Below, piece by piece: positions 1 through 8,290 of a stretch of DNA of 64,000 nucleotides (position 1 is its first letter; every line of letters begins with the position of its first letter). The stretch is from contig NZ_BSTJ01000005.1 in assembly GCF_030269445.1 (NCBI RefSeq), positions 62,001 through 126,000 of the forward strand. Direction: 5' to 3'. The notes beneath the pieces are model-generated. The model saw only the letters and a list, made by a program, of their open reading frames with translations, ran no database searches and was not told where the DNA came from. The stretch is from Actinoallomurus iriomotensis. Its GTDB lineage: Bacteria; Actinomycetota; Actinomycetes; Streptosporangiales; Streptosporangiaceae. Position numbers and translations under genes: made by a program.

Positions 1-2040
1 GGCGATGGCGTGGTCGATCTGGTCGGGCCGGTTGGTCGGCAGGATCACCGAGATGGAGCGTTCGCGGCGGGGCGCGGACACCCCGGCGGCGGTCAGCACG
101 GTCTCGGCCCGGTGGCCGTACAGGTGCTTGGCGAAGACCTCCCGCATGGCCAGGTGACCGACGCGGTCGCGCAGGTCGGCGTCCTTCATCAGCTCGACCA
201 GCGCCTCGGTGGTCTGCCGGGGCGCGGAGGAGAGCCGTACGAGGTCGCCGAAGACGTTCTCCAGCGCGCGGGAGTGCCCCGACACGACCGGCGTGGCGCA
301 CGCGGACAGCTCGAACACCCGGCGGGCGCACATCGTCGGCGACTCGGTCACCGAGTTGACGTTCAGGAAGATCTTGTACGCCTTGTAGGCCGCGAGCATC
401 CGCTCGTACGGGAGCGAGCCGACGATGTGGTCGGCGTACTGCGGCGGGAACGCGAAGTCCGGGTCGTCGGAGATCCGGCTGTAGATGTGCAGGTCGAACT
501 CGCGCGCCGGACCGAGGATCGTGTCCATCTGCGCGGCACGCTCGGGGTACTTCTTCGCGTGGTACGTCCCGGCGAACGCGACCTCGTGCTTGCGCCCGCC
601 CGGCACCGCGACCGGGTTGTGGATGCGCGGCTGGGCGCCGAACGGCAGCAGCGCGACGCGGTCGTGACCGACGGCCTCCACGTAGCGCGGGATGCAGTCG
701 GCGTCCACGGTGAACACGTGGTCGAACAGCTTGGCCGTCTCGATGAAACGGTCGAAGTTCGGCGGGTCCTCCTTGTTCCAGAAGACCGTCGGGATGCCCT
801 GCTCCCCGCACCAGGCGACCAGGTCGCGCACCGGCTGTTTGGGCGCGCCGGCCGCGCTCATCATCGTGGCCCACCGGCCGTTGTTGCCGTGCCAGGCCGA
901 CTCGGCGAACAGCATCGACGGACGTTCGCGTTCGAGCACCTCCCGCCAGTCGTCCGGGCCGAAGGTGATCTGCTCCCACTCGTACCGGAAGGCGCCGGTG
1001 GAGAACACGTCGAGGATGACCGCGACCTTGATGTCGCGCGCCACCGGCCCGTCCGGGACGGCCACCTCGGGGATGTTGATCGCCGAGTAGTGGCCCGACA
1101 GGTCCGGTGAGCCCGCCGTCGTCTCCGGCTTGGGCTCGTCCAGGCGCGGCGCGGCCTTCAGGGCGGTGGCGACGCTCCTGGGCAGTTTCAGCGCCTGCGA
1201 GGGACGCTTGGCGCTCCACAGCGCCTCGCCGAGCCGCCACCACTTGCGCGACTTGGCCGACTTCAGCTGCCAGGTGACGTACTCGGTGCGGTAGGACTGG
1301 TGCGCCAGACGCGCCTCGAGGTTCTTCATCCGCGCGTTGACCTGCTCGTACCGCGCGATGGCGATGTCGTAGCGGCGCATCCGCTCCTTCTCGTCCTGCA
1401 CCGCCTCCTGGATCGCGACCAGCGCCCGCTCCATGAGGGGCTGGGACTCGACGATCAGCCGGTCCGGGTCGGCCATCGCCCCCGGCCGCGAGACCGTCCG
1501 CAGGTACCGGTCGACGATGTCGAGGTCCTCGACGGTGAAGTGCGGCGCGAGCAGGCGCACCAGAGAGGCCACGTAGAACGTGGCGTAGTGGTCGTGGTGG
1601 CGGCTCAGCCCGAACGGCGTGGTGAGCACGAGCCGGCCCCGCGGCCGCAGCACGCGGGCCGCCTCGGCGAGCAGGGGGGAGGCGTCGGGGGAGTGTTCGA
1701 CGATCTCGCCCATGATGACGGTGTCGAATGACGCGTCGGGAAATTCGAGTGCGTTTCCGTCGGCGAGCCGGAAGTCGAGCCTCGCCTGGACGTCCTCGGG
1801 TTCGCCGTCGCGTTCCGCCTTCGCGTATTCGACGCGGTCGGCCTGGATGTCCACCCCGATGACGGTCAGCCCCCGCCGGGCGCACAGAATCGAGGCGATG
1901 CCCTGCGAACAACCGATGTCCAGGACGTCTCCGGTGGCCTGCCCGACGAGCCAGTCGATACGATCACGAGCGACCTGCTGGGTGCTTTCGGCCCAGATCT
2001 CGCCCTTGTAGACCTCGGAGATGCGATCGGAATTAGCCAT
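1..2040 (-). CDS. Methyltransferase-glycosyltransferase fusion protein (partial, 3' end off window)
   Basis: The frame is open for 680 codons from ATG at 2040 to the left edge, so the C-terminus lies outside the window. Residues about 1-220 form a class I SAM-dependent methyltransferase, with the glycine-rich motif VLDIGCSQG near residue 40 and an acidic residue ending the next strand (VIGVD). A charged, probably helical linker follows. The middle (about 330-640) resembles the CgeB/group-1 glycosyltransferase family: it contains HVFTVDAD, AFAGTYHAKKYPERA and a late SPTMCARRVFELSACATPV block. The last visible residues (SVILPTNRP) look like the start of a GT-A (family 2) glycosyltransferase. 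Such multi-domain proteins usually act in cell-surface polysaccharide or glycoconjugate assembly. The acceptor cannot be told from sequence. The opposite strand also has a long open frame here, but its composition is that of an antisense shadow. Confidence 0.85.
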   Translation of the reverse strand, partial: MANSDRISEVYKGEIWAESTQQVARDRIDWLVGQATGDVLDIGCSQGIASILCARRGLTVIGVDIQADRVEYAKAERDGEPEDVQARLDFRLADGNALEFPDASFDTVIMGEIVEHSPDASPLLAEAARVLRPRGRLVLTTPFGLSRHHDHYATFYVASLVRLLAPHFTVEDLDIVDRYLRTVSRPGAMADPDRLIVESQPLMERALVAIQEAVQDEKERMRRYDIAIARYEQVNARMKNLEARLAHQSYRTEYVTWQLKSAKSRKWWRLGEALWSAKRPSQALKLPRSVATALKAAPRLDEPKPETTAGSPDLSGHYSAINIPEVAVPDGPVARDIKVAVILDVFSTGAFRYEWEQITFGPDDWREVLERERPSMLFAESAWHGNNGRWATMMSAAGAPKQPVRDLVAWCGEQGIPTVFWNKEDPPNFDRFIETAKLFDHVFTVDADCIPRYVEAVGHDRVALLPFGAQPRIHNPVAVPGGRKHEVAFAGTYHAKKYPERAAQMDTILGPAREFDLHIYSRISDDPDFAFPPQYADHIVGSLPYERMLAAYKAYKIFLNVNSVTESPTMCARRVFELSACATPVVSGHSRALENVFGDLVRLSSAPRQTTEALVELMKDADLRDRVGHLAMREVFAKHLYGHRAETVLTAAGVSAPRRERSISVILPTNRPDQIDHAIA

Positions 2041-2146
2041 TGAGCCTCTTGTCGTCGGATGTGGCCCAGCGACGCTAGCCGTGTTCGGCGAACGGACGGT
2101 GTCCAGCAGGAGACGCCGGAGTATCGACGGGGAAGAAGGTGGGCAC

Positions 2147-2209
2147 ATGGACGTCATCAGGGTGGGCGTACCGGTGATCGCACCCGGCCTTCTCGCCGCC
2201 GGCGGCTAG
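2147..2209 (+). CDS. 20-residue upstream ORF (possible leader peptide) abutting the APH-family gene
   Basis: An ATG at 2147 preceded by a purine-rich GAAGGTGGG stretch opens a 20-codon frame that reads MDVIRVGVPVIAPGLLAAGG. It stops at TAG 2207-2209, directly followed by the ATG of the phosphotransferase gene with no spacer. The downstream gene has only a weak ribosome binding site of its own, so translational coupling or leader control is plausible. The peptide is hydrophobic and has no recognisable domain. It could also be an N-terminal remnant or chance. Confidence 0.35.
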   Translation: MDVIRVGVPVIAPGLLAAGG

Positions 2210-3094
2210 ATGGCATCTCCGCATCCGCCGGAGACGGTGCTCGGCTGGGTACGCGACGTGGTCGGCGGGCGTATCTCCTCGATCCGCTCGATGGGCGTCG
2301 GCTCGACCACCCTGCACGCCATCGACGCCGGCGAGCCCCCGCGGCGGCTCGTCGTCCGCCGCTTCCACGACACCGGGCGGCTGCGCTCCGACCCCTGGTA
2401 CGTCCCGGCCAACGAGGCGGCCGTGCTCGAACTGCTCGACGACACCGAGGTGCCCGCGCCGCGCCTGCTCGCCGCCGACCCGTACGGGCGGATCTGCGAC
2501 GTTCCGGCGTTGCTGACCACGCGGGTGCCCGGCCGCCCCGCCGTACGGCCGTGGGACATGGCGGGCTTCCTCACCGCGATGGCACAGGCGATGGCACGTG
2601 TCCACGAGGTGCCGCTCGACACCGCGCTGCCCCCGTACGCCCCGTACCACGACCCCGCCGTACAGGGGGAGCGGCGCCCGCCGGAGTGGTCGGCCAGCCC
2701 CGATCTGTGGGAGCGCGTGTTCGCCGCCCTGGCGCAGGCCGCGCCGGAGACGCCGACGGGGTTCATCCACCGCGACTTCCATCCGGGCCAGACGGTGTGG
2801 TCCGGCGACCGGCTGACCGGCATCGTCGACTGGACCACCGGCAGCCACGGGCCGTACGGCATCGACCTGGCGCGGATGCGGCTCAACCTGGCGGCCGAGT
2901 ACGGCGTGGAGGTGGCCGCGCAGTATCAGCAGATCTACCGGGAGGCGTCCGGCCGGGACCTGCGGCACCCGTACTGGGACCTCACCGACGCGGCCGACGC
3001 GATCATGGACATGCCGTTGCCGCGCACGCAGGAGGTCGCCGACCGCTACGGGCGCTTCGAGCACTGGGTCGCCATCGCGCTGTCGGAGCTCTGA
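2210..3094 (+). CDS. Aminoglycoside phosphotransferase (APH)-fold protein
   Basis: This 294-residue protein of the APH/choline kinase superfamily has the catalytic-loop signature HRDFHPGQ (H187, R188, D189) followed by the magnesium-binding IVDW (D207). The N-terminal lobe carries RRLVVRRF, which places a basic residue where the ATP-contacting lysine is normally found. Family members phosphorylate aminoglycosides, macrolides, homoserine or other small alcohols with ATP or GTP. The substrate here is unknown, and nothing in the neighbourhood indicates a resistance cassette. The start at 2210 is taken because it follows directly on an upstream mini-ORF stop. Upstream extensions of this frame would overlap the divergent methyltransferase promoter. 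Confidence 0.8.
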   Translation: MASPHPPETVLGWVRDVVGGRISSIRSMGVGSTTLHAIDAGEPPRRLVVRRFHDTGRLRSDPWYVPANEAAVLELLDDTEVPAPRLLAADPYGRICDVPALLTTRVPGRPAVRPWDMAGFLTAMAQAMARVHEVPLDTALPPYAPYHDPAVQGERRPPEWSASPDLWERVFAALAQAAPETPTGFIHRDFHPGQTVWSGDRLTGIVDWTTGSHGPYGIDLARMRLNLAAEYGVEVAAQYQQIYREASGRDLRHPYWDLTDAADAIMDMPLPRTQEVADRYGRFEHWVAIALSEL

Positions 3095-3105
3095 CGGCCC
3101 GGGCG

Positions 3106-3804
3106 TCAGCTCCCTACGACGTGCGCCACGGGCCGCAGGTGCAGCAGGAACCAGTCCCGGGCCAGCGACGACACCTGCTCCAGCGTCCCGGGCTCCTCGA
3201 ACAGGTGCGACGCGTCCGGGACGATCTCCAGGCGTCCCTCGCCGGGCAGTTCGCGCAGCGCCCGCCGGTTGAGGTCGATGACGCCCGGGTCGTTTCCCCC
3301 GACGATCAGCAGCGTGGGCTGGCGGACCAGGTGCAGGTACTCCCCGGCGAGGTCCGGCCGTCCGCCGCGGGAGACGACCGCCTGGACGATCTCGGGCCGC
3401 TCCGCCGCCGCGACGAGCGCGGCCGCCGCGCCCGTGCTGGCGCCGAACAGCCCGATGCCCAGGCCCTCGGTGAGGGAGAACGCCGAGACCCAGTCGGCCA
3501 GCGCCGCGACACGCGCGGCGAGCATGCCGATCGCGAACCGGAGCTCGGCCGTCCAGGCGTCGCGCTGCTCCTCCGCCGGGGTGAGCAGGTCGACCAGGAC
3601 GGTGGCCAGGCCCGCCTCCCGCAGCACGCCCGCCACGTGGCGGTTGCGGGGGCTGTGCCGGCTGCTGCCGCTGCCGTGCGCGAACAGCACCACCCCACGG
3701 GCCTGCGCCGGGACGGCGACCTCGGCCTCCAGGACGACGTCCGCGACCGGGATCTGGCGGCTCTCCTCGACGATCTTCATGTCCGGGTTCATGTCCGGGT
3801 TCAT
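3106..3804 (-). CDS. Dienelactone hydrolase-like alpha/beta hydrolase
   Basis: This 232-residue cytoplasmic alpha/beta hydrolase has an oxyanion-region motif LFAHGSGSSRHSPRN near residue 40. Its nucleophile elbow GLFGASTGAAAA supplies the serine, and a late HLFEEPG supplies the histidine; LLIVGGNDPGVID holds the acid strand. In actinomycetes this subfamily is often next to or fused with a phosphoribosyltransferase, but none is present here. The start at 3804 is supported by GGAGG six bases upstream. The first nine residues contain a duplicated MNPD tetrapeptide, produced by an in-frame duplication that offers three in-frame ATG codons. It converges on the APH gene with an 11-bp gap. The substrate is unknown. 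Confidence 0.8.
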   Translation of the reverse strand: MNPDMNPDMKIVEESRQIPVADVVLEAEVAVPAQARGVVLFAHGSGSSRHSPRNRHVAGVLREAGLATVLVDLLTPAEEQRDAWTAELRFAIGMLAARVAALADWVSAFSLTEGLGIGLFGASTGAAAALVAAAERPEIVQAVVSRGGRPDLAGEYLHLVRQPTLLIVGGNDPGVIDLNRRALRELPGEGRLEIVPDASHLFEEPGTLEQVSSLARDWFLLHLRPVAHVVGS

Positions 3805-3920
3805 ATTCGACCTCCGAACTCGCCGTGTCTACGACGCTACGCCTCGTCGCCGCCGACCCGTCATCCGCCTCGCGGCGGGCCGACCACCACCCGGCCAGGC
3901 CGGAGCCGTACCTGGCGGCC

Positions 3921-4838
3921 TCAGGCGTAGAGCGCGGCGTGCCGGGCGACGAACTCCTCGACGGTCGCGGCGGGCCGGCCGGTGACCAGCTCGACGGTGT
4001 GGGTGGCCCGGTCGTAGCGGTTCTCGCGGTGCAGGCGGGCCATGGTCACGATGTGCTGCTCGACGTGCGGCGGCAGGCCCGCGGGGCGGAGGACCCGCTC
4101 GATCCACTCCTCCAACGGGACGTCCTCGTACGTCACCGGGCGGCCCAGCGCGCGGGAGAACTCCCCGGCGACGCCGTTCATGTCCTGGGACCGCGGGCCG
4201 GTCAGCTCCAGGACCTGGCCCAGGTGGGGTTGCGGGTCCTCCAGCACGGCGGTGACGACCCGCGCGACGTCCTCGGCGGAGACCGGGGAGGTACGGCCGT
4301 CGCCGAACGGCAGCCGGAGCACGCCGTCCTCGGCCACCGAGCGCGCCACGAGCGTCGTGAACAGCGGGTTGTCCAGGAAGGCGGTGGGACGGACGTGCAC
4401 GACCGGCAGGCCGGACCAGTTCAGCACCTGGTCGGACAGCCAGTGCAGCCGCTGCTGCCGCGACTCCTCGGTGCTGAACGCGTCCATCTGCGACACCGTC
4501 ATCTGCGACATGGCCACGAGGGCGTCGAGGGAACCGAGCGCGCGCCCGACCGTGGCGACGGTGGCCGCCGCCTCCAGGTAGGCCGGCGACACGCTCAGAC
4601 TGAAGAACATCCGGGAGACGCCGTCGAGGGCACGCGCCACGTCGGCGGGGTTCGTCAGGTCGCCGACGACCACGTCGGCGCCGACGCCGCGCAGCCGGGT
4701 GGCGCGCGGGTCGTCGTGGTGCGCCATCGCGCGCACCGGCCGGCCGTGCGCGGCGAGCGCCTCCACCACCGTGCGCCCCACGCCGCCGATCCCGCCCCCG
4801 GCGCCGGTGACCAGGATGAGTCCGGGTTCATCGGCCAT
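3921..4838 (-). CDS. NmrA/atypical SDR-family NAD(P)-binding protein
   Basis: From ATG 4838 the product is 305 residues. It begins with a strand and a glycine-rich Rossmann loop, ILVTGAGGGIGGVG, then VRAMAHHDDPRA where NADP phosphate-binding residues usually sit, and a second strand VVVGDLTNPADV. This is the NmrA-like/atypical short-chain dehydrogenase pattern (NAD(P)H:quinone reductase QOR2 and redox-sensor relatives). The frame stays open up to 4928, but the extra 30 residues are arginine/alanine-rich and overlap the promoter side, so the shorter start is preferred. The C-terminal half (EWIERVLRPAG, HTVELVTGRPA) fits the family's substrate domain. Sensor versus enzyme function cannot be separated from sequence. 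Confidence 0.8.
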   Translation of the reverse strand: MADEPGLILVTGAGGGIGGVGRTVVEALAAHGRPVRAMAHHDDPRATRLRGVGADVVVGDLTNPADVARALDGVSRMFFSLSVSPAYLEAAATVATVGRALGSLDALVAMSQMTVSQMDAFSTEESRQQRLHWLSDQVLNWSGLPVVHVRPTAFLDNPLFTTLVARSVAEDGVLRLPFGDGRTSPVSAEDVARVVTAVLEDPQPHLGQVLELTGPRSQDMNGVAGEFSRALGRPVTYEDVPLEEWIERVLRPAGLPPHVEQHIVTMARLHRENRYDRATHTVELVTGRPAATVEEFVARHAALYA

Positions 4839-5000
4839 GTCCGCCAGCGTACGCACCGCGCCCGCTCGCAGGGAGGAAGCGCGCAGGCGAGAGCGGGCCG
4901 GGCGGGCGTCGCCCCTGACATCGAACATTACCGATGGTTAGGATGGCCGATGAGAGCCGTCTTGACGTGATCGGAGAGTTTCCCTATCGTGCCTGGATTA

Positions 5001-5015
5001 TAGGAAACCTTCCTA
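5001..5015. promoter_or_regulatory. Inverted repeat TAGGAA-N3-TTCCTA upstream of the hexosaminidase gene
   Basis: The arms are perfect six-base complements with a three-base centre, and the site lies about 90 bases upstream of the GH20 start. Palindromes of this TAGGAA...TTCCTA form recur before secreted glycoside hydrolase and sugar-uptake genes in actinomycetes and are associated with ROK-family sugar-responsive repressors. That link is from memory of the motif and is not demonstrated here. No ROK gene is visible in the window. Confidence 0.5.
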
Positions 5016-5102
5016 ACAAACGTCGGCCGGACCGCCGCCGGACGAGGCGGGGTCCGGGCGCACGCGGCCCGCGCGGGCCGCCCGTTCTCAGCGGAGGTTC
5101 GC

Positions 5103-6746
5103 GTGGCAGGTCCACCACTGGCCCGGTCCGATCGTCCCGGCCGTGCCCTCGCCGGGCGCCGCGGACGCCGTGTCCTGGCCGCCGGGGCGACCGCCACGGC
5201 CCTCGCCTGCGTTCCCGGCGCTCCCGCGACCGCCCGGCCGTCCGCGGCCTCGCCGCAGGTCGCCGCGCCGCGGCTGGTCCCGGAGCCCTCGTCGGTGCGG
5301 ACCGTCCCGGGAGTGACGTTCACCCTCACCCGCGCCACCCGGATCGTCGCGCGGCCCGGATCGGGCACGGCCGGCCCCTATCTCGCCGGCATCCTGCGCC
5401 GCTCCACGGGCTACCGCCTGCCGCTGGTCGCCGGTGGCGCCTCGCGCGGCGTCATCTCGCTGAGCCTGTCCGGCCGGGAGAAGGGTGAGGCCTACCGTCT
5501 CGACGTGACCAGGACGGCCGTACGTCTGGAGGCCGGCACCGCGGAGGGCCTGTTCCGCGGCGTGCAGACATTGCGCCAGCTCCTGCCGCCGTCCGTGGAG
5601 GCCGCGACCGTCCAGCGCGGTCCGTGGACGGTGCCCGGCGTGCGGGTCGAGGACTCCCCGCGGTTCGCCTGGCGCGGCACGATGCTCGACGTCGCCCGGC
5701 ACTTCTTCACGGTGCGCCAGGTCGAGCGCTACATCGACCTGGCCGCGCTGTACAAGATCAACACCCTCCACCTGCACCTGAGCGACGACCAGGGCTGGCG
5801 TATCGCGATCAACGGCTGGCCGCGCCTGGCCACCTACGGCGGGAGCACCGAGGTCGGCGGCGGGAAGGGCGGCTACTACACGCAGGCCGACTACACCCAG
5901 ATCGTCCGGTACGCCGCCGCGCGCTACGTCACGGTCATGCCGGAGATCGACGGCCCCGGCCACACCAACGCGGCCCTGGCCTCGTACGCCCGGCTCAACT
6001 GCGACGACAAGGCGCCGCCGCTCTACACCGGCACCGACGTCGGGTTCAGCTCCTGGTGCATCGGCAAGCCCGTGACGTACCAGCTGCTCGACGACGTGCT
6101 CGGCCAGCTCGCCCGGCTGACCCCCGGGCCGTACCTCCACATCGGCGGCGACGAGGCGCACAGCACGACGGCCGCCGACTACGCGACCTACATCGGCCGG
6201 ATCGGCCCCATCGTCACCGGGCACGGCAAGAAGATGGTCGGCTGGAACGAGATCGGCGCGGGCAGGCTCCCGGCAGGGTCGGTCGCGCAGTACTGGAACA
6301 CCGCCACGGGCTCGGAGAGCGGCACGCGGACCGCGCGCGAGGCCGTCGCCCAGGGCGCCAAGGTCGTGATGTCGCCGGCGAACCGCGCCTACCTCGACAT
6401 GAAGTACGACGAGAACACCCGGCTGGGCCAGGACTGGGCCGGTCTCGTCGAGGTCCGGGACGCTTATGACTGGGACCCGGCCACGCTGGTCGACGGCGTG
6501 ACCGAAAAGGACGTCCTCGGCGTCGAGGCCCCGCTGTGGTCGGAGACCCTCGTCACCGACGACGACATCGACTACATGGCGTTCCCGCGGCTGCCGGCCA
6601 TCGCCGAGATCGGCTGGTCGCCGCAGGCGGCGCGGGCGTGGAGCGACTTCCGCGTGCGTCTCGCCGCGCAGGGTCCGCGCTGGTCGGCGCTGGCGGTGAA
6701 CTACTACCGCTCGCCGCAGGTGCCCTGGCCGGTGTCCGCGTCGTGA
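5103..6746 (+). CDS. Secreted beta-N-acetylhexosaminidase (GH20)
   Basis: This 547-residue glycoside hydrolase family 20 protein is expected to release terminal N-acetylglucosamine or N-acetylgalactosamine from chitin oligomers or glycans. The GTG start at 5103 has GGAGG six bases upstream. Residues 1-45 hold an arginine-rich n-region (RRGRRVL), a short hydrophobic stretch and an APATARP cleavage region, a Sec or weak Tat export signal. An N-terminal GH20b domain (about 50-180) precedes the TIM barrel, with the catalytic pair D350-E351 in HIGGDEAH and the aromatic WRGTMLDVARHFF and LHLSDDQGWR blocks seen in family members. Substrate-assisted catalysis is expected. The upstream palindrome suggests sugar-responsive regulation. 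Confidence 0.93.
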   Translation: MAGPPLARSDRPGRALAGRRGRRVLAAGATATALACVPGAPATARPSAASPQVAAPRLVPEPSSVRTVPGVTFTLTRATRIVARPGSGTAGPYLAGILRRSTGYRLPLVAGGASRGVISLSLSGREKGEAYRLDVTRTAVRLEAGTAEGLFRGVQTLRQLLPPSVEAATVQRGPWTVPGVRVEDSPRFAWRGTMLDVARHFFTVRQVERYIDLAALYKINTLHLHLSDDQGWRIAINGWPRLATYGGSTEVGGGKGGYYTQADYTQIVRYAAARYVTVMPEIDGPGHTNAALASYARLNCDDKAPPLYTGTDVGFSSWCIGKPVTYQLLDDVLGQLARLTPGPYLHIGGDEAHSTTAADYATYIGRIGPIVTGHGKKMVGWNEIGAGRLPAGSVAQYWNTATGSESGTRTAREAVAQGAKVVMSPANRAYLDMKYDENTRLGQDWAGLVEVRDAYDWDPATLVDGVTEKDVLGVEAPLWSETLVTDDDIDYMAFPRLPAIAEIGWSPQAARAWSDFRVRLAAQGPRWSALAVNYYRSPQVPWPVSAS

Positions 6747-7267
6747 GCCCCGCCACGCGAATCGCGAACATCCGTCCGCCCGAACCCCTTCCGCCGTCGT
6801 CGCACATGGAGTTACGTTCGAAGTGTTCCACCAGGTCAGCGGGTGTGCCGATCCTCTGTGGATCTCCAACGAATCGCACCGCCCAGCCCGTGTGGCCGGC
6901 GGAACGGCAAGAAGATGACGGTGTCCCGATCCGCCCCAGAAGGTCCGGCTCCGTCACCGGCCGGTCCTGACGCGCATCCGGGGGCCGGCGATACGGGCGC
7001 TGGACGCCGCGACGCCTCAGGCCGCGTGCGCCCGGCGCCCTCGGCGTGGCCGGCTAATCGGCGGCGGACGGGCTCTGGTCGACGTTATTGTGCGATTTGG
7101 CCGACAGGATCGATGAATCCGAATGCGCCCGGAATCTGGATAGCCGAAATGCACGTGCATAGGGCATGTGCAGGTTCTATGATGTCCGCAAATAAGATGT
7201 GGATGCGCCGGGCCGTGATCTGGGACCGCTTACGGTCCGTGACGGCGTCGGTCAAGAGGGGGCGGGG
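6747..7267. other. 521-bp gap with probable decayed coding sequence
   Basis: No intact gene is seen. On the minus strand, between about 6957 and 6820, a short stretch reads GRIGTPSSSC then RIGTPADLVEHFERN. It faintly resembles a small actinobacterial protein often found with XRE/DUF397 pairs, so this may be the remnant of a DUF397 locus whose XRE partner has been lost. Codon statistics are poor and the identification is tentative. Confidence 0.25.
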
Positions 7268-7438
7268 ATGCGTCCTGTCGACAGCGACCCGCGGTCAGGT
7301 CTCTCCGATGCGGCGTGGCGAAAAAGCGGCCGGAGCAATCCGAGTGGAAACTGCGTCGAGGTGGCACGGGTCCCCGCGGGGGAGCGGGGCGGAGGCGAGA
7401 CGGCGCGGTGCGGCCCGCCGACGCGGCCGGATCAATAA
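7268..7438 (+). pseudogene. DUF397 protein remnant
   Basis: From ATG 7268 (GGGGGCGGGG upstream) the frame encodes 56 residues. They include DAAWRKSGRSNPSGNCVEVARV, the hallmark N-terminal half of DUF397. An intact family member continues with a VAVRDSKDP...FTPAEWxAF segment of about 30 residues. Here the reading diverges into a glycine/arginine-rich tail immediately after CVEVARV, so the second half is lost, probably by frameshift or deletion. DUF397 genes normally follow an XRE regulator (the Streptomyces bldB/whiJ-type association). No intact XRE gene is upstream. Confidence 0.6.
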
Positions 7439-7665
7439 CATGCGGCGCCTGGTCCGGGCCAGCGCCGCCTCCGTGGCTGGCCGATGCCGGACGGGCCGGG
7501 CCCGCGAAGGTCCGATCCGTTCCCGCGACCCGCGGTGGGCATGCCATATGTCCGGGCAGCGTGCGCCATCAATGGCCTGTTCCGGTTGTGCCCAGCACCA
7601 CTTATTCGGCGCGCCAGTACCGACAGGTAAGGTCATGACCAGCGCTGGGGAGCGGGAGGTGGCCG

Positions 7666-8259
7666 TTGAACGACCGTCTGTGGACGTGGCCGAACGCATT
7701 GAGCTTGGCCCGTCTGCTCGGTGTCCCCATCTTCCTGTGGCTCGTGCTGGCCGAACAGGACTGGTGGGCCCTGGGCATCCTGGTGTTCGCCGGGCTCTCG
7801 GACTGGCTGGACGGCAAGCTCGCCCGGATGCTCGACCAGACCAGCCGGATCGGCACGATCCTGGATCCCGCGGCGGATCGTCTTTACATCTTCGCCACAC
7901 TCATCGGCCTGGTCGTGCGCGACATCGTCCCGCTGTGGCTCGCGGTCGTGCTCGTCGCCCGCGAGCTCTACATGGGCATCCCCCTCTACGTGCTCAGGCG
8001 GCACGGCTACGCGGCGCTCCCGGTCCACTTCGTGGGCAAGGCCGCCACCCTCTGCCTGCTCTACGCCTTCCCGCTCCTGCTGCTGGGCGCCCACTCGGGC
8101 GCTTGGGCCACGGTCGCGAAGGTCGTCGGCTGGGCGTTCACGCTGTGGGGGACCGGCCTGTACTGGTGGGCGGCGGCCCTCTACACCGCCCAGACCCGGC
8201 AGCTCGTCCGGGTCGGCGTCAGCCACGGCGAACTGAAGGGAGCGGAACCCAGACCATGA
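7666..8259 (+). CDS. pgsA: CDP-alcohol phosphatidyltransferase (PgsA-like)
   Basis: This 197-residue integral membrane enzyme carries the complete CDP-alcohol phosphotransferase signature D-x2-DG-x2-AR-x8-G-x3-D-x3-D at residues D46, D49, G50, A53, R54, G63, D67 and D71. About five or six hydrophobic segments are visible. It would transfer a phosphatidyl group from CDP-diacylglycerol to an alcohol such as glycerol 3-phosphate. The TTG start at 7666 has GGGAGG upstream. It heads a block collinear with M. tuberculosis pgsA2 (Rv1822), supporting a PgsA2-like role, though the alcohol substrate is not certain. The next gene begins 31 bases after its stop. Confidence 0.88.
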   Translation: MNDRLWTWPNALSLARLLGVPIFLWLVLAEQDWWALGILVFAGLSDWLDGKLARMLDQTSRIGTILDPAADRLYIFATLIGLVVRDIVPLWLAVVLVARELYMGIPLYVLRRHGYAALPVHFVGKAATLCLLYAFPLLLLGAHSGAWATVAKVVGWAFTLWGTGLYWWAAALYTAQTRQLVRVGVSHGELKGAEPRP

Positions 8260-8290
8260 TCGGCGTACCCATCGCAAAGGAGTGGCTCCC

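Noticed and set aside
10-1110. Plus-strand 366-codon open frame at the left end
   Set aside because: Antisense to the methyltransferase/glycosyltransferase gene, which has clear domains; no domain in the plus-strand product.
5088-6869. 593-codon minus-strand frame opposite the GH20 gene
   Set aside because: Shadow of a well-supported GH20 gene; no domain in it.
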